Assembly (NCBI GenBank): GCA_030654205.1 | Contig: JAURXW010000542.1 | Coordinates: 1 to 9,225 of the forward strand | From: Bacteriovorax sp. | GTDB lineage: Bacteria > Bdellovibrionota > Bacteriovoracia > Bacteriovoracales > Bacteriovoracaceae | DNA: 9,225 nt | Direction of reading: 5' to 3' | Position numbers and translations under genes: made by a program | Shown here: piece after piece, positions 1-7,067 of the stretch | How the letters are laid out: each line of letters begins with the position of its first letter | Position numbering within the stretch: the stretch's first letter is position 1 | The notes under the pieces: generated by a model | Databases searched by the model: none | What the model saw: the letters and a program-made list of their open reading frames with translations, nothing else | Told to the model about the DNA's origin: nothing

Positions 1-762
1 CATTTGATCAACTTCTCTTGGGCCATCGTTTGAAAATTCTTTTAAATGTTCTACAATCGTTTTTATTCTTAATACTGCTTTACCGATTGAGAGATTGATC
101 TGTTGGATTTGCTCTTTACTTAATTCTTTATCGGCAATGGCATTAGTTAATTTTTTATTGTAATTTTGAATTATGGTAAGAGGGTTATTTATTTCATGGG
201 CCATCCCCGCGCCTAAAGTACCAAGTGATATTGCTTTAGATGATTGTATCAACTGTTCTTGAAAGTTTTTTAAATCCACATGGGCTTTTTCAAGTTTGCT
301 ATAGTTTTCTTTTAAAACTTGATTCTTCAACTGAAGTTCATTACTCAAACCTTGGTTTTCAGTTTCGATAAGTTTTTGATATTCAAATAGTAATATTAAG
401 TTTTTCGCTCTTAACTTTAACTCTTCTGCACGGAATGGTTTGTTTAAAAACTCATTAGCCCCAAACTGCAATGAATTATAAAAAACATTTTCATCTTCAA
501 TAGTCGTTAATAAAATAAATGGAATATTTTTTAAACTTTCTTCAGATTTAACCATTTGGAGAAATTCTAAACCATCGACTTCTGGCATTTGATAGTCAGA
601 AATAATAAGAGAATAGATATTATTATTTAAACATTCCTCAAACGCTTCTTTTCCATTCAAACACCACTTTACATGATAACCAAACTTTTCAAGAACATAC
701 TGAAGTTTTTTTCCTTGAACGGGAGCGTCCTCAGCAATAAGGATTGAATATTGTTTTTCCAT
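1..762 (-). CDS. Receiver–histidine kinase hybrid (partial, 3' end outside window)
   Basis: The first 254 codons of a cytoplasmic two-component signalling protein are visible; the reading frame is open to the left edge. Residues 5-125 form a receiver (REC) domain: acidic residues E11/D12, phospho-acceptor D56 in the context ISDYQMPEVDG, T86, and K108 followed by P109. Residues about 127-175 are rich in E, K, Q and L with a coiled-coil look. From about residue 176 comes a HisKA dimerisation domain whose H-box reads GMAHEINNPL, with H189 the expected phosphorylated histidine. The ATP-binding HATPase_c domain should follow beyond base 1. There is no signal peptide or membrane helix, so it probably senses through a partner or through phosphorylation of its REC domain. 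The ATG at 762 is the only start in frame after an upstream TAA; no clear Shine-Dalgarno site is seen. It is divergent from the phospholipase D gene. Seen: motifs. Inferred: kinase activity, since the catalytic domain is not visible. Confidence 0.9.
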   Translation of the reverse strand, partial: MEKQYSILIAEDAPVQGKKLQYVLEKFGYHVKWCLNGKEAFEECLNNNIYSLIISDYQMPEVDGLEFLQMVKSEESLKNIPFILLTTIEDENVFYNSLQFGANEFLNKPFRAEELKLRAKNLILLFEYQKLIETENQGLSNELQLKNQVLKENYSKLEKAHVDLKNFQEQLIQSSKAISLGTLGAGMAHEINNPLTIIQNYNKKLTNAIADKELSKEQIQQINLSIGKAVLRIKTIVEHLKEFSNDGPREVDQM

Positions 763-779
763 TTCAACATATTAACATT

Positions 780-812
780 TTTTTAAGAATATTTTAAGAA
801 TATTTTAAGAAT
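780..812. repeat. Three tandem 11-bp repeats (attttaagaat) in divergent intergenic region
   Basis: Three head-to-tail copies of an 11-bp unit lie at 780-790 (first base t instead of a), 791-801 and 802-812, between the divergently transcribed kinase and phospholipase D genes. They start 18 bp upstream of the kinase ATG. A weak minus-strand -35-like TTGATA (816-821) sits just beyond them, so the repeats fill the likely spacer and -10 region of the kinase promoter. An 11-bp period, close to one helical turn, is how OmpR/PhoB-family response regulators contact DNA. Binding by such a regulator is inference; the stretch could also be simple AT-rich slippage. Confidence 0.75.
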
Positions 813-919
813 ATTTATCAATTAGCACTAAACGGCACCAAACTTGCCTTATACAAAACAACTAAGCAATTAAGTAATGGTTACAACACAATTTTGTCTA
901 AAAAATAGTCAAATTGTTT

Positions 920-927
920 AAAAGGTG
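920..927 (+). promoter_or_regulatory. Ribosome binding site fixing the phospholipase D start
   Basis: The purine-rich AAAGGTGG lies 7 nt before the ATG at 935 and 10 nt before the ATG at 938. It falls inside the extra codons that would exist if translation began at the upstream TTG (914), so it argues for the ATG starts. Confidence 0.7.
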
Positions 928-934
928 GACATTT

Positions 935-2449
935 ATGATGAGCAAACTAATTCCAACTGCACTTCTTTTATTATTTACGAGCTTTACTGCATTTGCTCAA
1001 GCTAAATCTGATACAGATATTTACCCCTACCGAGTAACTTCAATAGATAAAAATGAAATGCAAGTAATCAATACAGGGATAGCAGCTTTTTATGCCCGTA
1101 TTGATATGATTAGAAGGGCCACAACCTCACTTGATCTTGAATATTTTATATTCAATCCCGATTCGTCTGGAAGAATAATTATTAAAGAATTAATTCAAGC
1201 AGCTAATAGAGGGGTGAAGGTCAGAATCTTAATTGATAAATCTATTGCTGTATTTAAATTAAATGAATATTACGCCCAAGTCCTTAAGCAAAACAATATT
1301 GAAATAAGATATTATAATGCTGCTCCCTTATTCCGCATTTCCTCATCTCAGTTTAGGAATCACAGAAAACTAATTCTTCGTGATGGAGCTGAAGCTATAA
1401 CGGGAGGAAGAAATATTGCAGATGAATATTTCAACCTCTCAAAAACCTTTAATTTCCTTGATCGCGATATTTGGGTTGAAGGAGAAATTGTAAATGCCAT
1501 GAATGACACATTCAATCTTTACTGGAATTCAGAAATTATACAAATCCCTGCGGCAATTGAAAAACCTGAAAGAATTATTACAAGTGTCTCAGAAGATGAA
1601 ATGAAAAATGAAAATGATTACCAATTTAAACTGACCACATATACTAAAAAACTTGCAGAAGCCCAGGAATTAATCAGAGAGACACCAGAAGATATTAAAA
1701 ACTTAGCATTTGCTAATAGCTATGGTAAAAAATCTTTATCTGAAGATACAAAAAAACACAGCTGCCCCGAAGCTTCATTCGCCACAGATCGCGAAGGAGC
1801 AAGTTTTTTACAACGTATTCATACTAAAAACTATAGCAATAGCTACAGAATATTAAGAAAAGAAATTTCAGAATGGATGGCAAAAGTTGATGATGAAATT
1901 GTTCTAGATTCACCCTATTTTTTGAATGACGCTAATAGTATCAAAATTATCAATGATCTTTTATCTAAAGATAAAAAAATTACAATTCTTACAAACAGTC
2001 TGGCCTCAACTGATGCTATCTACGTCTCAACGGTTTACAGTGACACTGTTATTCAATACACGCCAAACAAAAACTTTAATGCCTACACTTACAAAGGAAA
2101 ATTTTCAAACGAATCAGAAGTTATAAGCGATGAGGTTAGAAATTCAAATTGGGGTACACATTCAAAAACAATTGTTTTCAATAATAACTCGTTTATGATA
2201 GGAACATTTAATATTGATAACAGATCAAATTTTTACAATACTGAAATGGCAGTATTTTGCAGCGGAAGTCCAGAACTAGCTAACGATGTGCTTTCAAATA
2301 TAAAAATTCGAATGAAAAGCTCTAACCACCTTGATAAAAATGCTAGACCAGACGATGGCACCGACCTCTTGGCCGGAGCTAGTACAAAGAAAAAGATCCT
2401 GTATTATATGCTAAAAATACCAGCAGCATTGTTTCAGTTTTTACTTTAA
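935..2449 (+). CDS. Exported phospholipase D / cardiolipin synthase-like protein
   Basis: This is a 504-residue member of the phospholipase D superfamily, most like the ClsC/YmdC-type proteins that move phosphatidyl groups between phospholipids. Residues 1-21 form a signal peptide with an AFA|Q cleavage site, so it acts in the periplasm or at the cell surface. The first HKD motif is H143-R-K145 with D150, followed by the typical GGRN (157-160). The second is H409-S-K411 but has N416 where D is usual, followed by GTFNIDNRS. A leader segment DLEYFIFNPDSSG, typical of this family, lies near residues 67-79. The C terminus is a lysine-rich then hydrophobic helix that could sit on a membrane. Length fits the family. 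Start: ATG 935 (or 938) with AAAGGTGG upstream; the TTG at 914 would put charged residues before the signal peptide. A strong terminator follows at once, so it looks monocistronic. Fold assignment is secure; substrate (lipid or nucleic acid) is not. Confidence 0.9.
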   Translation: MMSKLIPTALLLLFTSFTAFAQAKSDTDIYPYRVTSIDKNEMQVINTGIAAFYARIDMIRRATTSLDLEYFIFNPDSSGRIIIKELIQAANRGVKVRILIDKSIAVFKLNEYYAQVLKQNNIEIRYYNAAPLFRISSSQFRNHRKLILRDGAEAITGGRNIADEYFNLSKTFNFLDRDIWVEGEIVNAMNDTFNLYWNSEIIQIPAAIEKPERIITSVSEDEMKNENDYQFKLTTYTKKLAEAQELIRETPEDIKNLAFANSYGKKSLSEDTKKHSCPEASFATDREGASFLQRIHTKNYSNSYRILRKEISEWMAKVDDEIVLDSPYFLNDANSIKIINDLLSKDKKITILTNSLASTDAIYVSTVYSDTVIQYTPNKNFNAYTYKGKFSNESEVISDEVRNSNWGTHSKTIVFNNNSFMIGTFNIDNRSNFYNTEMAVFCSGSPELANDVLSNIKIRMKSSNHLDKNARPDDGTDLLAGASTKKKILYYMLKIPAALFQFLL

Positions 2450-2453
2450 ATAT

Positions 2454-2511
2454 TATTGCAGCTATCGAGGCTTGAAAATCAAGCCTCGATAGCTGCAATA
2501 TCTCTTTTTTT
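2454..2511 (+). terminator. Very strong intrinsic terminator, perfect 22-bp stem
   Basis: Five bases after the phospholipase D stop codon lies a perfect inverted repeat: arms 2454-2475 and 2479-2500, a 3-nt AAA loop, no mismatch. It is followed by TCTCTTTTTTT (2501-2511). The stem is about half G+C in AT-rich DNA. The layout is a textbook Rho-independent terminator, although the stem is two to three times longer than usual. It separates the phospholipase D gene from the barrel gene downstream. Confidence 0.92.
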
Positions 2512-2540
2512 AAAAAAATCACCAAGAAACACTTTCAAGA

Positions 2541-2568
2541 TTGCACCAATGAGATTCCTCGCTATAAT
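2541..2568 (+). promoter_or_regulatory. Sigma-70-like promoter of the outer-membrane barrel gene
   Basis: A perfect -10 hexamer TATAAT (2563-2568) stands 16 bp after TTGCAC (2541-2546), which matches TTGACA only in its first three bases. Transcription would start near 2575, just inside a small inverted repeat (ctaaat 2574-2579, atttag 2586-2591), leaving a leader of about 30 nt before the ATG at 2606. This placement supports that start over in-frame codons further upstream. Confidence 0.6.
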
Positions 2569-2605
2569 CAAATCTAAATCTGATTATTTAGTGGAACGTG
2601 CCAAA

Positions 2606-3739
2606 ATGAATAAAATTTCGAACTTGCGTTTAATTGTTATTGTCCCAATACTTCTACTAACGATTACAAGAATTCTTGCTGAAGATAATTTACCATCTCC
2701 CAAATCAAATTTTATTGCTCCAAAAATTGATCTGCTCTTTTCAGTTTTTAGTGTAACGGAAGATGCTTCAATCTCAAAAGGAGCTGCGACAAGTATTGAA
2801 GGGCATTTTGGATATTTACTCGACGAGAATATAAGCCTAACGCTCTGGCCAGTGACCAGTTTTATAAGCGGTCAACAAACGTCCCGTGACCCCCAAAGCC
2901 CATTAACAAATTCAATTTATTTGAATGAAGCTTCAGTGGAAATGAAGTTAGCCTATAATGTTAAAATAAAACTAGGTACCCTTTACCAAAAAGATTATCT
3001 TCCAGGTATGGCCGGGCAATCAAAATCATTCCCCGCAATCGCATTAATTGCACCAATTAATTTTGAAACAATTTCTCAATTTATTGAACTCCGGACACAA
3101 GCGGCAGTTCCAACAAGCTCTGGAATTGCAAATTCAACAACTGAATTACAATCATCCTCCTCATTATTATCTGCTGGTATTTGGCTAAAATCAAATTGGA
3201 ATAATAACTTTTCTACTCATTTAAGCCTAACAAAATTTAAGTTTAATCATTTATCTTCTCAAATTGCGACAGATTCGCTGCAACGGGGAAATACTGTGAT
3301 AAAATTAAATGCATCTTCTGGATCATTTATATATAACTACTCTGGAAATGAAATAATTTTTTCATTAAATTACTTATTTAATAATGATTTCAATTTAAAC
3401 TTTAAAACATCTTATATAAAAAATAATTCTGCGCCTAGAGATCTAAACCAGGGTTATTATTTTGCGATTAAGCCAGGCTTCAAAATTAGTGCTAAATACA
3501 CCTTACGCCCAGTTTTAGAAAAATATCATGTTCAATCAGATGCTATGGTTGCCGTATTCTCAGACACGCGGTATGGGCGAACTAATCGCGATGGCCACCG
3601 TCTTGGACTCAATCTTGAGACCAACAAATATCTGCTTGAGCTTCTTGTAGCACAATCAAATTTAATCCAGCCAACACCCTTCCAAAGTGCTGACAGATCC
3701 ATTTTTATTAACCTTGAAATCGATAATATACCACTATAA
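2606..3739 (+). CDS. Predicted outer-membrane beta-barrel protein, unknown function
   Basis: This is a 377-residue exported protein. It starts with MNKISNLRLIVIVPILLL, a signal peptide ending near ILA|ED (about residue 24). The mature part has no cysteine and consists of short stretches alternating polar and hydrophobic residues, often with aromatic girdles, separated by S/N/D-rich turns (for example HLSLTKFKFNHL, IIFSLNYLF, FNLNFKTSYI, LGLNLETNKYLLELLVA). This is the pattern of a porin-like outer-membrane barrel. The last strand, SIFINLEIDNIPL, ends in Leu rather than the common Phe. I do not recognise a specific family and no substrate can be named. Start: the frame is open back to a TTG at 2456, but that lies inside the terminator stem, and an ATG at 2549 lies between the promoter hexamers. 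The ATG at 2606 gives a clean signal peptide and fits the promoter; its ribosome binding site is weak (GGA about 11 nt away). Confidence 0.75.
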   Translation: MNKISNLRLIVIVPILLLTITRILAEDNLPSPKSNFIAPKIDLLFSVFSVTEDASISKGAATSIEGHFGYLLDENISLTLWPVTSFISGQQTSRDPQSPLTNSIYLNEASVEMKLAYNVKIKLGTLYQKDYLPGMAGQSKSFPAIALIAPINFETISQFIELRTQAAVPTSSGIANSTTELQSSSSLLSAGIWLKSNWNNNFSTHLSLTKFKFNHLSSQIATDSLQRGNTVIKLNASSGSFIYNYSGNEIIFSLNYLFNNDFNLNFKTSYIKNNSAPRDLNQGYYFAIKPGFKISAKYTLRPVLEKYHVQSDAMVAVFSDTRYGRTNRDGHRLGLNLETNKYLLELLVAQSNLIQPTPFQSADRSIFINLEIDNIPL

Positions 3740-3751
3740 AATCTAATATTT

Positions 3752-3776
3752 AGAGTGCCTAGATTTTAGACACTCT
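3752..3776 (+). terminator. Possible terminator hairpin after the barrel gene
   Basis: Arms agagtg (3752-3757) and cactct (3771-3776) pair and can extend inward past one C·A mismatch by three more pairs (3759-3761 with 3767-3769), leaving a 5-nt loop. It begins 12 bases after the stop codon. There is no proper T-tract after it (cctatt), so termination efficiency is doubtful. A second hairpin, aaaatcta (3738-3745) with tagatttt (3760-3767), overlaps it and would exclude it. Confidence 0.4.
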
Positions 3777-3872
3777 CCTATTATTCAACCACTCTACAAA
3801 CGCCAAACACCTTGAAATTCATTCTAAATTAGGGCATTAAAATTGCTACTTAAGCTTAGAATAATTAAAACT

Positions 3873-3877
3873 AGGAA
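3873..3877 (+). promoter_or_regulatory. Ribosome binding site of the large lipoprotein gene
   Basis: AGGAA lies 7-8 nt before the ATG at 3885. It supports that start rather than the in-frame TTG at 3843, which would add 14 residues rich in K and R ahead of the lipoprotein signal. Confidence 0.65.
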
Positions 3878-3884
3878 ACAAAAA

Positions 3885-6800
3885 ATGTTCTTATCAAACA
3901 TTCTTTTTCAAGACTCTATAAAGTTAATTTTGGCGATGACCATTTTAGCTTCTTGTAGCGCAAGCAAGATTGATAAGGCCAATGAAGCAACAACTGCCAC
4001 TTTTTTTGTTGAAAAAATTGAAGGCTCAAGTGTTATCAGTAAGATTGACCCAGAATACTTAATTCCAAAAACTCGTCTTTATAACTTTAAAGCTTGCATA
4101 AAAGATATTATGCAATCAAAGGCGATTCAAGGCCAATCTTTCAAAGTTGCCGGAGGCGAATCTGAAAAAATAATTAATTCTGATGAGCAAGGCTGCTTAA
4201 ATTGGAGTGAAAACATCAATTTCAATTTTCTTGCCCCTTCAAATTATGTTCAACTTTCAAGAACTATTATTTCCAATGGAATACATAAAGGATCATTTAA
4301 GGTTCAACTTGTTCTAAATCCATGGGGCCATGGCGAAGAAACTTCGGGAGTTATCGATCCCACAAAACAAAGTGTATCAACTCTCATCAATGAAAAAAGT
4401 GCACTTCCTGCCCTTAAATCTGATGGATTTAAATCTCCATTATGGGCCATTGATTCAAAAGTAATCATCATGCAAAAAGAATTTACGAATTCAGGTGCAT
4501 CAATGATTTTAAAATTTCAATCAAAAATTTCATTAATATTAAAAAATACGATATCTCAGAATGTGCAATACCAACTAAACACTGGTCATTTCAACGTTGA
4601 GTTACAGCTCTATAATTCTATTATCGATAATGGGATAGAAACCCTCTCCACTTTAGCCAGTGGTATTGTATCTGATGCTATTTTTACCCAAGATACTTTA
4701 ATGGCAGAATTGCCTTTTAATTTAAATGCACTTCCCAATCGTGGTCAAATTTTAATTGCAGTAAAAATCAGTGCCCCTGATAATCAACTAGGCCTAGCTC
4801 CTTTTGAGGGAATATTTCTGGTCTCAGATGACTATAATATCAAAACCGAAAAATCAGTTTCAATACTGGCACAGAAAAGTTTCAACGAAGTAAAAATGAT
4901 GCTTCAAAAAAACCAAGTCCAACTAGAGGATAAGTCGACCTTGGCCAAGCCAGGTATTGAGATTGGAAAATTGGATATAAATTTTTTCAAAATTGGTTCT
5001 GAAAATACAACCAACCGACAAGTTTTTTTTAATATAAAAGCCTGCATGAAAAACAATCTGGATAATAAACCTATAAGAAATGAAACATTTCTTATTAAAA
5101 CAATCGCTGATTCCAAAATTATCAAATTAATTTCGAATCAAGATGGTTGTATCAGTTGGGATGATTCTATTTGGCACAAGTTTTTTGGAAGCGAGCACTT
5201 TATTAAATCATCTGTTACAATTTCTAATACCAATTTCAATTTAAATAACTCGATTAGTATTTTACTTAACCCATGGGAAGCAGGATCAAACTTTGGCAGA
5301 GATTCTCGTTTTACTGATAGTCTAGGCTCACTTGGTGTAAATCCTTCAAATGAGAATGCCAAAATAGTTTTTGAAAATTATAGTTTTCAATCATTAAACT
5401 ATACTTATGATATTAATAAAAACTTAGACCTAAGTCTTATTAAAAATGGCAGCCTTTCTTTAAGCGCAAGAGTCACCAAACACTCTTCCTTGTCAGATGG
5501 AAGAATGGCCAGTGAAATATTGAGAGATGGACAATACTTGTTAAAATGGGCAGTTGTTTCTTTAGATGGAAACCAAAAAATCGAAAGCGTTATTAGTACG
5601 GGACAAAAACTTGTTACGAGTGTGTCTGGCGATGTCAAAACAGATATTTCAGTGAGAGTTGCAGCTTTTGAGAAACTGGGATTAAAATCTCGAATAATCG
5701 TTGCTCTTTATACCGTTAAAGAAAATAAATTAAAGGACAAGTCAACTTACGCCATCGATACGACGAGTGGACTTGAAGCAACCCCATATATTGCTACGAT
5801 TGTCCTAAACAACGATCAAGAAGGCCAAAAAATGACCTCGCTTGATAGTAGTCTTGGACTTGGAAGTGGTGATGTGTTTGACCGTTTATCAAGCCTGTCA
5901 AAAGTTCGCAATTTATCGAGACCACTTGAACTAGTTCAAACTGAATCAACAAACGCTATAATGACCAAACAAAATTTAAAAAAGATAAACCTAGCTAATG
6001 AAAAAGAATCATTCTTTTTACGAGATGGATTAGAAAATCCAAAAAAATATGCAGCTCTCTCTCAAAATCCTGCATATTACCATGAGCAAGTATTGGAACA
6101 ACGAGCACCAATAAGTACTGTCACTCTCACAAATTTTGCAAAGACTGGAAAAATATCAAATGAACTGGCAATAAAGTTTTGCAGTTTTTGGTTTAATGAT
6201 TATTTAAGACGTATAAAATCAAATTCTAAGACTGGTGTACTGCCAAGTTATATTATTGAAAACATGACCCTTAATTGTCTCGAAGCTGTTAGAAAAGACC
6301 CTTCTCGAATATTTTCAGTTGATAAAAAATTAATCGTTAAAAAAGTTGGAAATATTAAATATAAAAAAGGAACATCATCTAATTTAAGTGTTGGCAACGC
6401 TTTTAACGTAGCAAGGGCCGAAGCTACAAGCTTAAACAAGACATGGTCTTGGACCACTACCGCAGGCCTGTCATTTGATTTATTTGATATATTTAGAATT
6501 GGTACTTCTGGAAGTTATGCAGTTGCAAAATCTGATTCAAAAAGCACAACTACTAATAACTCTGTACAAGTTGCATCTACGACGAACTTATTAATGCAAA
6601 CGAGCTTGTTTGAAGTTGAAATTAGCTCATATGAAGAATGCTCTTCTATACGTTTAAACCCAAATTTATTCATTGGTAAGAATGCTCAATTTAGTAATAT
6701 TTGGAATAATACAGTTAAACCTGAAGAAATTGTGTCACTGGCCACAGCAGGTCTTTTTATCTGCACAGGGGTAATAAACAACACACCAATAATCAAAGAA

Positions 6801-7067
6801 GAAAACTATTATTTAATTTCTCAGGATAATACCTACAATCGAGGAGAACAAGATGCCAACGCTCCCGAAAATCAAACCTTATTTATGACTTTTAGAGGTC
6901 AAAAAGACTTTTCTGCTTTTATCGGTCTTATTCAAGGATCTTTAAAAAGACCTGAAACAGCTTCAGCATTTGAAAAAAGTACATCTGCAACTAAAGCAGG
7001 TTTAACAAATGATTTTTTAACAAAGCTACCAAGCTGGCCAGGTGTTTATTCAGATACTATTAACTAA
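3885..7067 (+). CDS. Large predicted lipoprotein with internal duplication, unknown family
   Basis: This is a 1060-residue predicted lipoprotein. Its signal peptide (about 1-23) ends in lipobox LASC, so C24 would be lipidated. Two related modules follow. Module A (about 65-316) has KAC71, GC104LNW and LNPW (144-147). Module B (about 381-644) has KAC387, GC422ISW and LNPW (461-464). These landmarks are offset by 316-318 residues, and a beta-rich second half of each module also aligns (LNTG at 231 with LRDG at 546). Region 650-830 is more helical and has C766 and C798. Region 836-920 is S/T-rich with alternating polar and hydrophobic residues around a hydrophobic FDLFDIFRIG turn. C919 and C960 lie near the C terminus. 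Apart from C24 all eight cysteines are spaced in pairs, suggesting four disulfides and a periplasmic or surface location. I do not recognise the family; a structural, adhesive or pore-forming role would be speculation. Its stop overlaps the convergent gene's stop by 4 bp. Confidence 0.85.
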   Translation: MFLSNILFQDSIKLILAMTILASCSASKIDKANEATTATFFVEKIEGSSVISKIDPEYLIPKTRLYNFKACIKDIMQSKAIQGQSFKVAGGESEKIINSDEQGCLNWSENINFNFLAPSNYVQLSRTIISNGIHKGSFKVQLVLNPWGHGEETSGVIDPTKQSVSTLINEKSALPALKSDGFKSPLWAIDSKVIIMQKEFTNSGASMILKFQSKISLILKNTISQNVQYQLNTGHFNVELQLYNSIIDNGIETLSTLASGIVSDAIFTQDTLMAELPFNLNALPNRGQILIAVKISAPDNQLGLAPFEGIFLVSDDYNIKTEKSVSILAQKSFNEVKMMLQKNQVQLEDKSTLAKPGIEIGKLDINFFKIGSENTTNRQVFFNIKACMKNNLDNKPIRNETFLIKTIADSKIIKLISNQDGCISWDDSIWHKFFGSEHFIKSSVTISNTNFNLNNSISILLNPWEAGSNFGRDSRFTDSLGSLGVNPSNENAKIVFENYSFQSLNYTYDINKNLDLSLIKNGSLSLSARVTKHSSLSDGRMASEILRDGQYLLKWAVVSLDGNQKIESVISTGQKLVTSVSGDVKTDISVRVAAFEKLGLKSRIIVALYTVKENKLKDKSTYAIDTTSGLEATPYIATIVLNNDQEGQKMTSLDSSLGLGSGDVFDRLSSLSKVRNLSRPLELVQTESTNAIMTKQNLKKINLANEKESFFLRDGLENPKKYAALSQNPAYYHEQVLEQRAPISTVTLTNFAKTGKISNELAIKFCSFWFNDYLRRIKSNSKTGVLPSYIIENMTLNCLEAVRKDPSRIFSVDKKLIVKKVGNIKYKKGTSSNLSVGNAFNVARAEATSLNKTWSWTTTAGLSFDLFDIFRIGTSGSYAVAKSDSKSTTTNNSVQVASTTNLLMQTSLFEVEISSYEECSSIRLNPNLFIGKNAQFSNIWNNTVKPEEIVSLATAGLFICTGVINNTPIIKEENYYLISQDNTYNRGEQDANAPENQTLFMTFRGQKDFSAFIGLIQGSLKRPETASAFEKSTSATKAGLTNDFLTKLPSWPGVYSDTIN

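Noticed and set aside
914..934. TTG start adding seven residues to the phospholipase D protein
   Set aside because: The ribosome binding site AAAGGTGG lies within that segment and points to the ATG at 935/938, which begins a normal signal peptide.
881..934. Promoter of the phospholipase D gene
   Set aside because: Several -35-like hexamers (TTGCCT 844-849, TTACAA 881-886) lack a convincing -10 at 16-18 bp, so no specific promoter is called.
2456..2605. N-terminal extension of the barrel gene starting at TTG 2456 or ATG 2549
   Set aside because: The first start lies inside the perfect terminator stem and the second between the promoter hexamers; ATG 2606 gives a clean signal peptide downstream of the promoter.
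3843..3884. TTG start adding 14 basic residues to the large lipoprotein
   Set aside because: AGGAA lies 7-8 nt before ATG 3885 and the lipoprotein signal is complete from there.
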